Virus record (IMG/VR): IMGVR_UViG_3300035670_000033
Span: 62,001-126,000 of that record
Length of the DNA: 64,000 nt
Origin: a virus
Strand: one strand, 5' to 3'
Position 1 is the stretch's first letter; each line of letters begins with the position of its first letter. Positions 46,832 through 54,663 of this stretch are shown one piece after another. A model generated the notes under the pieces. The model had not been told where the DNA came from. It did not search any database and saw nothing but the letters and a program-made list of their open reading frames with translations. The position numbers and the translations under genes were made by a program.

Positions 46832-47965
46832 TTGACTCGTCAACGACTGTTCCTAGACACTTCTTGTGTTGATGCCGCTCGCGAGCGGTTGCGCCATGTT
46901 TATGACACTTTTGACACTGTCTGCTATCAATTCTCTGGAGGCAAAGACAGTACTGCGATCATTTATTTGGCAAAAGAAATACATGAAGAACGAAACCTAG
47001 GAAAAGTAAAGGTTATTTTTCGTGACGAAGAAATGGTCAGTCCGTCTGTTGTTAGTTTTGTTGAAAAAGTTCGCCAATACGATTGGGTTGATATGGAATG
47101 GTATTGCCTTCCATCAGGTCAAGAGATTTGGGTTTTGGGTAGACGAGAGTATGTTTTGCTGTGGTCGCCTCAACGAAAAGCAGAAGGTCGTTTAGTTAGA
47201 GAAATGCCTGAATGGGCTATTAGGGCTGAACACTTTGGTTTAGATCCATCTAAGCCTTGCCCGAATCTTGTTGACTATTACACGATGCAAGGCAAAAAGG
47301 GTAGGACTGCTTTTGTTATGGGTGTCAGAGCGAACGAGTCAATGGTTAGGTATCGCTCATGCGTACAAAAATTGCATGAAAACTATATTGTTTCCCCGTT
47401 CTTGTTGCAAAAATCAATCCCATTAAAATTTGCGAAAGTCATTTACGATTGGACAACCGAAGATGTTCTCAAATTCATTATTGATGAACATAAAGCGGAG
47501 TACTGCGAATATTATGATTTGGCTGAACTAACAGGTAGCAATAGCCGTGTTGGTATCCCGTTGCATTCTGTTGCCATTCGCAGGATCGGTGATGTTGTCG
47601 CTACCGAACCCGAGTTCTACGATCAACTTGTTCGCTGTTTCCCTCAAATAGATGCACAACGCAGATATTGGGCTGATTTTGATATTGAATCTTTGATTTC
47701 CAATTATGCAGTCAACGGGTGGGATGGTGTTTCGGACTGTATTGATGACCATATGCTCACACCGGGGATGCGTTTAGATGCGCTGAAATTTGCTTCTGCT
47801 TTTCGTAAAAAACGAGTAGTTGACCCATATGGTTTTCCACTTGAGTATCTGATAAGAACTTTGCTTCTTAACGAATTCCATCAGTCAACACCAACGCCTG
47901 TCGGTCCTAAAACAAGGGCTCACACTATGAGGTTGAAGGCGATTGAAGCGGGGGACGATTACTAG
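46832..47965 (+). CDS. PAPS reductase-like PP-loop protein (IbrA/DndC-like)
   Basis: A 377-residue protein. The PP-loop SGGKDS is at residues 35-40, followed by a Rossmann-like fold with VKVIFRDEEMVSPSV and a conserved VMGVRANESMVRYRS box, then YDWTTEDVLKFI. This architecture belongs to the phosphoadenosine-phosphosulfate reductase family in the broad sense, which includes IbrA, DndC and sulfur-modification enzymes that activate substrates with ATP. True assimilatory reductases use a C-terminal ECGIH motif, which is absent. Directly downstream lie a nuclease-like gene and a ParB-like gene, as with the IbrA-IbrB pair. A DNA or nucleotide modification role is inferred. Confidence 0.78.
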   Translation: MTRQRLFLDTSCVDAARERLRHVYDTFDTVCYQFSGGKDSTAIIYLAKEIHEERNLGKVKVIFRDEEMVSPSVVSFVEKVRQYDWVDMEWYCLPSGQEIWVLGRREYVLLWSPQRKAEGRLVREMPEWAIRAEHFGLDPSKPCPNLVDYYTMQGKKGRTAFVMGVRANESMVRYRSCVQKLHENYIVSPFLLQKSIPLKFAKVIYDWTTEDVLKFIIDEHKAEYCEYYDLAELTGSNSRVGIPLHSVAIRRIGDVVATEPEFYDQLVRCFPQIDAQRRYWADFDIESLISNYAVNGWDGVSDCIDDHMLTPGMRLDALKFASAFRKKRVVDPYGFPLEYLIRTLLLNEFHQSTPTPVGPKTRAHTMRLKAIEAGDDY

Positions 47966-48469
47966 ATGGCTTTCAATTATGTTGAGTCGTTTCATATTGG
48001 TGGATTTTGGTCTAAGGAAGTTGCAAAAGTTTTGAATGGGCGTGGAGTGAGGTGTGTTGCTCCTGATGTCAAGATCGCTAAAAATAATCATGAGCGTGAT
48101 GAAATGACGAAGTTTGAGAAAGACATTATTTTTGATTGGACAGATAAATGTCTTGAAGTCAAATCTTCAACACGAGAGTTTACTGATGATGTTTTTCAAT
48201 ATCCTTTTGAATCTTTATTTGTTGACACTGTTTCGGGATATGACGCCAAGGTTGACAAACCTCTTGCTTATGTTTTGATTTCGCAGAAAACCCGTGGGAT
48301 TGTTTGTATTTCACCTAAAACTTATGACAAGTGGAGAAAGGTGAACACCTTTGACCATAAGAGGGAAATCATGGAATGGTTTTATAGTGCCCCTAAAGGT
48401 GTTCTGCAACCTTTTGATTCTTTGGTTAATCATCTCATTAAAATTCAGAACGAAAGCGATGGCTGGTAA
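47966..48469 (+). CDS. PD-(D/E)XK-like protein between the PP-loop and ParB-like genes
   Basis: A 167-residue protein. The stretch DIIFDWTDKCLEVKSSTREF, with Asp followed by Glu-x-Lys in consecutive strands, resembles a PD-(D/E)XK nuclease core; Glu upstream in KFEKD is a further candidate. The second half (LAYVLISQKTRGIVCISPKT) is alpha/beta and fits such a fold. It starts right after the PP-loop gene and overlaps the ParB-like gene by 1 nt, so the three are one cassette. Nuclease activity is inferred. Confidence 0.6.
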   Translation: MAFNYVESFHIGGFWSKEVAKVLNGRGVRCVAPDVKIAKNNHERDEMTKFEKDIIFDWTDKCLEVKSSTREFTDDVFQYPFESLFVDTVSGYDAKVDKPLAYVLISQKTRGIVCISPKTYDKWRKVNTFDHKREIMEWFYSAPKGVLQPFDSLVNHLIKIQNESDGW

Positions 48470-49017
48470 TGGAAATATCTTTTGTAGACAACAAGCAACT
48501 CAAGATCCCTTCGTGGGGGGTGACTAGTATTTTGCGACCCGAGAAGATGCTCCTTAAGGCTTCAATGGTTGATTATGGGTGGATACAGCCAATAGTTGTC
48601 AAGTCTTCTGACAACATGATCATTGACGGCTATCAAAGGTATTTGATATCCATTGACGACGACAAGTTTCTCAAAAAGCACGGGAGTTTGGTCCCTGTCA
48701 TTTACAAAAACGTAGATGAAGTTGAAGCGATGGTTTTACATATTCGTTTGAACCGTGCGCGTGGTGTTGTGAATTCGTATGCGCTCAGCCGTGCTGTTAA
48801 AAGGTTGGTTTCATCAGGGAAATATGAAGAAGATGATTTATCTAATTTGTTTCTGATGCATGATGATGAAATTGATTTGCTTATGTCGGATGGGCTTTTG
48901 AAGAAGAAGAACTGGCAAAAATACGAGTATTCTCGCGCATGGGTGCCGATTGAGGTTGCAAAACCAGTCGCAGAGGAAACTGTGACCATTGAGCGTCCAC
49001 CGAATAGAGATCGCTAA
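48469..49017 (+). CDS. ParB-like protein (IbrB-like)
   Basis: A 182-residue protein with the ParB/sulfiredoxin fold: RPEKMLLKASMVDYGWIQPI, then VVKSSDNMIIDGYQRYL in place of the usual GERR box, then VPVIYKNVDEVEAMVLHIRL and an RARGVVN turn. The C-terminal half is helical and ends in a Pro/Arg-rich tail. Its partnership with a PP-loop protein is the IbrA-IbrB type arrangement. It is distinct from the longer ParB-like protein at 2203. Confidence 0.78.
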   Translation: MEISFVDNKQLKIPSWGVTSILRPEKMLLKASMVDYGWIQPIVVKSSDNMIIDGYQRYLISIDDDKFLKKHGSLVPVIYKNVDEVEAMVLHIRLNRARGVVNSYALSRAVKRLVSSGKYEEDDLSNLFLMHDDEIDLLMSDGLLKKKNWQKYEYSRAWVPIEVAKPVAEETVTIERPPNRDR

Positions 49018-49020
49018 ATA

Positions 49021-49047
49021 TTGCCGATACTCCATATGTGGTAAAAT
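49021..49047 (+). promoter_or_regulatory. Candidate promoter for the structural genes
   Basis: TTGCCG (49021-49026) and TAAAAT (49042-49047) are separated by 15 nt, slightly short of ideal. They lie in the 58-nt gap before the Arg-rich gene, which has a good AGGAG site. Confidence 0.35.
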
Positions 49048-49075
49048 CCGAGTAGCCCTTTTTAGGAGAATACTC

Positions 49076-49483
49076 ATGCCACGACCAAGAATGACGGAAG
49101 ATGTTGAGTTCCGCACAGATGTAGACACTGCTGGCGATGTTGTTCGCCGCGCTCGTTTTGTTCGTCGTCGTCGTCGTGTGGGTGGTCGTAATGTGCCCGG
49201 AAATGCTCGGTATTACCGTCGCCGTCAGGCAGAACTCAACGCGGCGAGGCGTCAACGCCGTGGCGCTGTAGCAGGTGCTCGTAACGCCGCTCGTCGTGGT
49301 CGTGCCGCTGAAAGAACAGCGCGAGGCGCAGGTCGTGCAGGTCGTAACGCTGGCAATTCACGCACCGTAACCCCTCGGGCGACTCAGGGGGCAACTCGTC
49401 GTGGCGGAATCAGGGGAGCGTTGGCTCGGGTAGCAAGAGCAGCCGCCAACAGGCTTGAGAGACGCCGTAATAGTCGTCGCTAA
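49076..49483 (+). CDS. Arg-rich, Lys-free basic protein (protamine-like composition)
   Basis: From ATG 49076 (AGGAGAA site) the protein is 135 residues. I count 41 arginines and no lysine. After an acidic start (MTEDVEFRTDVDTAGD) come Arg runs in VVRRARFVRRRRRVGGRN and Ala/Gly/Arg repeats with little hydrophobic core. Such composition suits charge-neutralising binding of DNA or RNA. It stands first in the connector-tail gene block, so it may be a virion component bound to packaged DNA. An earlier in-frame start at 48989 lies inside the ParB-like gene and is unlikely. Confidence 0.65.
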   Translation: MPRPRMTEDVEFRTDVDTAGDVVRRARFVRRRRRVGGRNVPGNARYYRRRQAELNAARRQRRGAVAGARNAARRGRAAERTARGAGRAGRNAGNSRTVTPRATQGATRRGGIRGALARVARAAANRLERRRNSRR

Positions 49484-49499
49484 TAATCGGAGGTAACCG

Positions 49500-50375
49500 A
49501 TGGCTTTGGTGACGGTTTCTGAACTGAAGACTTACATGGATATTAGTTTTTCTAATAGACAAGAAGACGCTGCTCAATTTGTGATTGATGGTCTTCAAAG
49601 CGAGTTGGAAACATATTTGCGACGACCAATTGAAGTTGATTCTTTCGTGGAAACACATGTTCTTGAATCTGATCATGTTGGCTTGCCTATGAGTTCAAGT
49701 CTTTTCAATGACGTTTATAACGCAACAGATATTGATCCTGTTGGAATAGTTACATTCGGTACCCCGCCTCCAACGATCTATTTGCTTAACTCTCCCGTCA
49801 TATCTGTGCAGAGCGTCACTATAAAAAATCTCTCTCAGGCACAACAGGTTTTGGGTGAGGCACTGAAAAGGACCGCAACTGTAACAGGGGCAACTGTTAC
49901 TTCAACAACTGTTACTTATACTGCCTCAAACCATGGTTTCACGATCGGTCAAAATGTTTCTGTAACAGGAATGAGTAATTCTCAAATTAATTTGGCATCA
50001 AAAATTATTTCCGCTGTAACTTCATCAACTTTTGTGGTTGAACAAACTGGTTTGACTACAGGAACTTTTACTCAAACGGGTACAGCGGACGCAACAGGGT
50101 ATGACTATACGGTTCGTAAATATGGAATTGATTTTTATCGTGGGTATGCAAATGACAATGTCACCGTCACCTATACTGCTGGTCTCGCTGGAGATGGAAT
50201 ACCAATGTTTAAACTCATGATTCTTCGCGCCGCTGCTCGTGAAGTTCAAAACATGCATGACGATGTTGTGGGTATCAAGGATCTTGGTGCTCGTGAAGTA
50301 GCCCTTCAGGAAACAGGGTTTTTGGAGAAAGAATTGATGGCTGTGAAACGGTGGCGCAGAAACAGGATTGGGTAG
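49500..50375 (+). CDS. Head-tail connector protein with an inserted beta domain
   Basis: A 291-residue protein with GGAGG upstream. The N-terminal 60 residues (VSELKTYMDISFSNRQEDAA, LQSELETYLRRPIE) and the C-terminal 70 (GIPMFKLMILRAAAREVQNM and later EKELMAVKRWRR) fit the HK97 gp6-like adaptor fold that docks on the portal. Between them, about residues 120-200, is an inserted Thr/Val-rich beta domain (TVTYTASNHGFTIGQNVSVT then STFVVEQTG). A similar insert occurs in the baseplate J protein at 60562. It is the first recognisable connector gene. Confidence 0.75.
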   Translation: MALVTVSELKTYMDISFSNRQEDAAQFVIDGLQSELETYLRRPIEVDSFVETHVLESDHVGLPMSSSLFNDVYNATDIDPVGIVTFGTPPPTIYLLNSPVISVQSVTIKNLSQAQQVLGEALKRTATVTGATVTSTTVTYTASNHGFTIGQNVSVTGMSNSQINLASKIISAVTSSTFVVEQTGLTTGTFTQTGTADATGYDYTVRKYGIDFYRGYANDNVTVTYTAGLAGDGIPMFKLMILRAAAREVQNMHDDVVGIKDLGAREVALQETGFLEKELMAVKRWRRNRIG

Positions 50376-50378
50376 ATA

Positions 50379-50843
50379 ATGGCAAGTGACCTGAAAATAA
50401 AAATAAAGGTTGATGCCCGCGCCGCCATAGCGAGAATGAAAGCGATGGAGCGACGCTCAATGGATTTTCGTCCTGTTTTCAAATGGGCTAAACGAGAGTT
50501 GCAAAGAGCGAACGCAGCGAACTTTACTGCGAATGGTTTACCTGTTGGTGGATGGTCTCCGTTGAAGCCTCGTTACGCGGCTTGGAAGGCAACAAGATTC
50601 CCCGGTGCACCGACTTTGGTTATGTCTGGAAAACTATTTCGTGAATTACGCTCTCTTGATGGTCCTGCGAATAGTGTCGGTTTGAAGAAGGCTACTTTTG
50701 GTACTGATGTTGAGTACGCAAAGTTTCATCAATATGGAACCACGAATATGGCGAAACGGCAGATAGTTTATGAGCCAACTGGTTTTGCTGAGAGGCTCGC
50801 AATAATTGCTGCCGACTATGTCACTGACGGGCGGGTGCGCTAA
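50379..50843 (+). CDS. Tail completion/virion morphogenesis protein (Mu gpG-like)
   Basis: A 154-residue protein. The segments LPVGGWSPLKPRYAAWKA, then LVMSGKLFRELRS, then VEYAKFHQYGT and RQIVYEPTGFAERL follow the phage virion morphogenesis family (Mu gpG, HK97 gp10-like), which connects the head completion complex to the tail. It lies between connector and tail terminator candidates with near-zero spacing, as expected. Confidence 0.78.
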   Translation: MASDLKIKIKVDARAAIARMKAMERRSMDFRPVFKWAKRELQRANAANFTANGLPVGGWSPLKPRYAAWKATRFPGAPTLVMSGKLFRELRSLDGPANSVGLKKATFGTDVEYAKFHQYGTTNMAKRQIVYEPTGFAERLAIIAADYVTDGRVR

Positions 50844-51455
50844 ATGTCTACCCCTGTAACAGATTTGATGCATGGCGCACAGTGGGCTAAGTATTATGTC
50901 AACAATTATTTGATTAGTGATTTGCCGAACAGAATGAACCGTTACCGTTCAGGTTGGAACCTTGACTCAAACGAACTTCCAACACCCGAGTTCTTCTTAA
51001 CCTATGAGCCAATCGCGCTTGACCACTGGCCGACAATTATCACCGTATGTTTATCCACTTCGCCTTTTGAGCGAATGATGCAGGGTCTTCAAGGCGATCC
51101 CATCTATCGTGTCACCTACAGTATGCGCACATACATTTGGACGAAAACCGAAGGTTCCGAAGAAGTGACACTGATGCGAGATAGGTTGACAACTGTTGTC
51201 AGGTCGGCGTTGATGGATAAGCCCTGTCTGACACGGTATGACAGCACCCTTGACACCGAAGTAATGGTTGAGGAATCATCTATTCGTGAAGAGTTTTCTG
51301 ATTTAACTCTCATAAAAGGTGACCGCGTATTAGCGGGAGCATATTTAGGCTATGATTTAATATTGAACGAAGTCATTTATAGAGATCAAATTGCGGCTAT
51401 AACTGGCTACAACATTGAAAACTACAACATGCGCAACACAGGAGCAACGTACTAA
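50844..51455 (+). CDS. Putative tail terminator protein
   Basis: A 203-residue alpha/beta protein starting directly after the gpG-like gene. The strands TIITVCLSTSPFERMMQGLQ and YRVTYSMRTYIWTKTEG, followed by a helix LMRDRLTTVVRSALM, resemble tail terminator or neck proteins that cap the tail tube. The position just before the sheath gene agrees. Sequence support is moderate. Confidence 0.6.
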   Translation: MSTPVTDLMHGAQWAKYYVNNYLISDLPNRMNRYRSGWNLDSNELPTPEFFLTYEPIALDHWPTIITVCLSTSPFERMMQGLQGDPIYRVTYSMRTYIWTKTEGSEEVTLMRDRLTTVVRSALMDKPCLTRYDSTLDTEVMVEESSIREEFSDLTLIKGDRVLAGAYLGYDLILNEVIYRDQIAAITGYNIENYNMRNTGATY

Positions 51456-51820
51456 TGGAGCCAAATTACGGCAAAACGGGTTCTAAGGGCACTATTCGTG
51501 TCTGGAATACAACCAATGGCTACCTTGACGTATCTGAGGAAGGACACCTCCTTCAAGGACAAACCGCTGCATGGGTGGAAGAAACTTCAGAAATAGTTTC
51601 CCTGATTGAACAAGGACTATTAGAAGTGCTTGAAGGTCAAGTAAGCGTAAGCACACAAACCTCTTCCGCTGAAATGCCAAAAAAAAAGAAGTCATCCCCA
51701 TTAGCAGGGGAAACATCCAGCAATTCGGAAACAGACGATCAAGTTGCTGTGGACGACGATAAAAAAGATGAAAAAGAATCAACCCAATCAAATAATGATG
51801 TTTCTGTTGAGACAGTTTAA
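51455..51820 (+). CDS. Small hypothetical protein before the tail sheath
   Basis: A 121-residue protein whose ATG overlaps the stop of the gene upstream. Residues 1-65 look ordered (GTIRVWNTTNGYLDVSEEGH and a helix). The rest is Lys/Ser/Asp/Glu-rich and disordered. No family is recognised; a minor neck protein is possible from position. Confidence 0.55.
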   Translation: MEPNYGKTGSKGTIRVWNTTNGYLDVSEEGHLLQGQTAAWVEETSEIVSLIEQGLLEVLEGQVSVSTQTSSAEMPKKKKSSPLAGETSSNSETDDQVAVDDDKKDEKESTQSNNDVSVETV

Positions 51821-51826
51821 GTAATG

Positions 51827-51832
51827 TATACT
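51827..51832 (+). promoter_or_regulatory. Possible -10 box before the tail sheath gene
   Basis: TATACT lies 41 nt before the sheath ATG, in the only sizeable gap of the connector-tail block. The -35 region is weak (TTGAGA at 14 nt). Confidence 0.3.
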
Positions 51833-51873
51833 CGTTTTACGGAAATTTCTTCAACTCAAATGGATGGTGCTAG

Positions 51874-53346
51874 ATGGCCGGAGTAACAATTACAACAGCA
51901 GTTCGCACGGGCGCTGTCAATGTGGGAACCGCACCCGCAGCGAAATTTTTCCTTTTGGGAACAGCCGAGCGCGGAAAAGGTTCCGTAGCGGTCGCTGTAA
52001 CTTCGCTTGAAGATTTTGAAGACAAATTCGGAGTACATGTAAGCGGTTCGTACTCGTGGTACTCAATGAAGACCTTCTTTGAAGAAGGTGGTGTTGAGGC
52101 TTACTTTGTTAAAGTTGACGCCGACGCTGGCGTTGCGGCAACGAAAGCACTAACAAGCGCAACCTCCGCAGGACCTGGTGTAACTTTTACAGCAGTAAGT
52201 AAAGGCGCTTGGGGTAACACGGCAACATTTGTGGTAACCAACAACACAACCACTTTTGACCTGACGATCTCGTATGACACTAGCGGAGCAACCATTTTTT
52301 CTGGCACGGGCTACACCTCGCTTACCGAATTGGTTGAAGCAGCGAATGCAGATACGACACTGGCGAACTACTACACCTGCGCCCTGACATCTGGTGCAGA
52401 TGCTTCACACCTTTTGGCGACATCTGCTTCTTCTTCAGCAACTAACGGCGCGGACGGAACAGTGGCGAAATCAGATTTCATTAGCGCGATTTCTTTGTTC
52501 ACCGAAGATCTCGGTTCAGGGGCAGTTGCGGCACCGGGTGTCGCTACAGGCTCTTCTGATGCGGCTTTGTATGATGCTCTTCGCACGCATGCCGTTTCAT
52601 ATAACCGTATTGCGCTTTGTGGTTTCGCTTCATCTGCGACACTTGCTCAGGCACGCTCCGCTTCAACGGGATACACGGGAACGACTTCACACGAATATAT
52701 GGCTTTCTACCATCCATGGGTGCAAATCCCTAATGGTTCAGTAACCGTTGACATACCAGCAGAAGCATATGTAGCCGCTGTCCGTTCACGCACACACAAC
52801 GCAGTTGGTGCTTGGAAGGCTTACGCAGGTGTTGCTTCTGAAGCAAAATTCGTAACAGGTATCACATTACCTGTAAGCAGAAGCGATGCGGATCTAATGG
52901 ATGCATCGTATGTCAACCCATTGCGTATCATCAACGGTCGTGTCCGCATCTATGGTGCTCGTTCACACTCATCGGTTGTTGCTCAATGGCGTTTCATTAC
53001 TGCCCGCGACACAATCAACTACATCAATGTTGAGGCAAACAACCGTCTAGAGGATCTCGTGTTCTCAACCATTGACGGACGAAGCACCCTTTACGCAAAC
53101 ATCATCAACGCAATTCAATCCGTTGTTGAACCGATTCGCATTAACGGTGGCTTCTACGAAGGCTTCGCCGCTGATGGTCGCCGTATTGACTACGGTTACA
53201 CAATCAAGTGTGATGCTTCTTTGAACCCGCTGTCACAACTTGAAGCAGGAACAGTTAAGGCAAGACTTGGTGTTCGCGTCTCAAGTATCGGCGACAAAAT
53301 TGAAGTTGATCTCATCAAGTCAAATCTAACAACTGCTTTGGCATAA
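51874..53346 (+). CDS. Contractile tail sheath protein
   Basis: A 490-residue protein with the sheath-family layout. The N-terminal domain starts VTITTAVRTGAVNVGTAP and contains the LEDFEDKFGVHVSGSYSW block. A variable, Ala/Thr/Ser-rich outer domain spans about residues 85-230. The conserved C-terminal domain has HEYMAFYHPWVQIPNGS, VAAVRSRTHNAVGAWKA, NPLRIINGRVRIYGARS and a final SQLEAGTVKARLGVR strand. It polymerises around the tube and contracts to drive infection, which fixes the morphotype as myovirus. It precedes the tube gene by 11 nt. Confidence 0.92.
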   Translation: MAGVTITTAVRTGAVNVGTAPAAKFFLLGTAERGKGSVAVAVTSLEDFEDKFGVHVSGSYSWYSMKTFFEEGGVEAYFVKVDADAGVAATKALTSATSAGPGVTFTAVSKGAWGNTATFVVTNNTTTFDLTISYDTSGATIFSGTGYTSLTELVEAANADTTLANYYTCALTSGADASHLLATSASSSATNGADGTVAKSDFISAISLFTEDLGSGAVAAPGVATGSSDAALYDALRTHAVSYNRIALCGFASSATLAQARSASTGYTGTTSHEYMAFYHPWVQIPNGSVTVDIPAEAYVAAVRSRTHNAVGAWKAYAGVASEAKFVTGITLPVSRSDADLMDASYVNPLRIINGRVRIYGARSHSSVVAQWRFITARDTINYINVEANNRLEDLVFSTIDGRSTLYANIINAIQSVVEPIRINGGFYEGFAADGRRIDYGYTIKCDASLNPLSQLEAGTVKARLGVRVSSIGDKIEVDLIKSNLTTALA

Positions 53347-53357
53347 CGGAGGAATAA

Positions 53358-53837
53358 ATGGCTCGTCCACAACTGTTCAAGAATCTTGCTACACAACGCC
53401 AAATTGTTGGTAAGATCACGCCATCGCAAGGCACCGTTGGTCTCCCAACATTCCCTGACTATTTCACACAGATCTCTGGTGGAGAAATCACGGCATCGGT
53501 TGAGAAGGTGTATCACGGTGGAGACTTGTTCTCAGAAACTCTTTGTGCCCCAATGGAAATTGGCGACATCACCGTAACGGGATATGTGTCAACTGATAGT
53601 GCGTTTATGCAGAAGATTCAGGCTTTGCGTCCAGTTGTTGGTCGTGTCCGTTACGACATTGATGTTCATGTTTTTGACTGTGATATTGCTGTTCCTGGTG
53701 CTGACCGTCAGTACACCAACGCTCTTCTTGTTGGTTTGACCGAACCAGACGGTGATGCCACCTCGGGAACTCCAGCGACTTTCACGCTGACATTCAGTGT
53801 CGCTACCGTTTCTGTGGGTAACACGCCACAAGCATAA
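53358..53837 (+). CDS. Tail tube protein
   Basis: A 159-residue protein with GGAGG upstream. Strand patterns ISGGEITASVEKVYHGGDLF, EIGDITVTGYVSTDSAFMQ and RYDIDVHVFDCDIAVPGA, with a final TFTLTFSVATVSV, are those of the tube fold of contractile phages. Size and position directly after the sheath agree. Confidence 0.85.
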   Translation: MARPQLFKNLATQRQIVGKITPSQGTVGLPTFPDYFTQISGGEITASVEKVYHGGDLFSETLCAPMEIGDITVTGYVSTDSAFMQKIQALRPVVGRVRYDIDVHVFDCDIAVPGADRQYTNALLVGLTEPDGDATSGTPATFTLTFSVATVSVGNTPQA

Positions 53838-53894
53838 TCACCCTTTTATTCGGGGTTGCATTTTGGTGGTTGAAGCCGTGTTAGTGTTGCGTCC

Positions 53895-54443
53895 ATGACC
53901 AACATTCAATTCAATTCAGAAGATAGTACGAGTTTCACTACTTCGGCAGTGCCAATGTCTCGTCGTGTGGATAGTACGACTGCGGAACCAGACAATGTTT
54001 TGGACAGTTTGAAGAAAGTTATTCAAGACAAGGTTCGCCGCGGTGATGTCTATATTCCAATCCCAGAGCGACCCGGTGTCATGATTCGTGTATCACCAAA
54101 CATCTCCCAAGCGCAACTTAAGAGTTGGCGTCGTAACGCTGGCGAGGAGCGCAAGGGCGGAATGGACACATTGAAGTTCTCAACTAATCTCATCGCCGCG
54201 ACAACTACAGGCATTTTGCTTAACGAAGTTGTTGCTACTGATGACAATGGTGTTGAAGTAACTTTTGCTTCGCCTGAGATCATGGCTATGACTAACACTT
54301 CGCGACCACACCCTGACTGCGTTTTGGCTTTCTTCGGTTTGGAACCTCATGTTGAAGCAGCGGCTGTAGCGATCATTGAGGCTGCTGGTTATGGAGACAA
54401 TGTGGACGCATTGGACCCTACGAAGAGGTCTTCCGAGAGTTAA
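53895..54443 (+). CDS. Tail assembly chaperone, G-like part
   Basis: A 182-residue protein between tube and tape measure, where tail assembly chaperones lie. It has an N-terminal acidic stretch, then DVYIPIPERPGVMIRVSPN, a SWRRNAGEERKGGMDTLKFS segment and a C-terminal helical part ending DNVDALDPTKRSSES. The overlapping -1 frame continues for another 60 residues without a start codon of its own, so a G-T type frameshift is expected near the end. Confidence 0.78.
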   Translation: MTNIQFNSEDSTSFTTSAVPMSRRVDSTTAEPDNVLDSLKKVIQDKVRRGDVYIPIPERPGVMIRVSPNISQAQLKSWRRNAGEERKGGMDTLKFSTNLIAATTTGILLNEVVATDDNGVEVTFASPEIMAMTNTSRPHPDCVLAFFGLEPHVEAAAVAIIEAAGYGDNVDALDPTKRSSES

Positions 54444-54616
54444 CGGACGATTTCCGCGTAATTTTAGCGGCGAGGCTTGGAGACCTCTTCAAAACCGATC
54501 CAATACAACTCTTGAACAGCACTACAGAAGAATGGATTATTCGTCTTGCTTGTGCTAAAGTTATACAGACGGATAGAGAAAAACAGGAAGCAGAACAACG
54601 AAGAAATTCTCGTTGA
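54380..54616 (+). CDS. Tail assembly chaperone, T-like part, made by -1 frameshift
   Basis: The -1 frame relative to the G-like gene is open from 54380 to the TGA at 54614-54616 and has no usable start. From about 54419 it reads YEEVFRELTDDFRVILAARL, then GDLFKTDPIQLL, EEWIIRLACAKVI and a charged end, which looks like a coherent chaperone tail. No canonical XXXYYYZ heptamer was found in the overlap. CCCT at 54416-54419 would let a proline tRNA re-pair after a one-base slip. The exact shift site is uncertain; the start given is the limit of the open frame. Confidence 0.65.
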   Translation, partial: GCWLWRQCGRIGPYEEVFRELTDDFRVILAARLGDLFKTDPIQLLNSTTEEWIIRLACAKVIQTDREKQEAEQRRNSR

Positions 54617-54663
54617 TTTGCTGGAGCGCTCATATTCATAACCCTTAAAACGGAGATGGATGT

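Noticed and set aside
53838-53894. Hairpin between tail tube and chaperone genes (ACCC...GGGT)
   Set aside because: Only four base pairs and no T-tract; not strong enough to call a terminator.
54376-54558. Open frame in the +1 frame at the tail chaperone junction
   Set aside because: The product is irregular (many Arg, Trp, Met, no chaperone pattern), whereas the -1 frame gives a coherent continuation.
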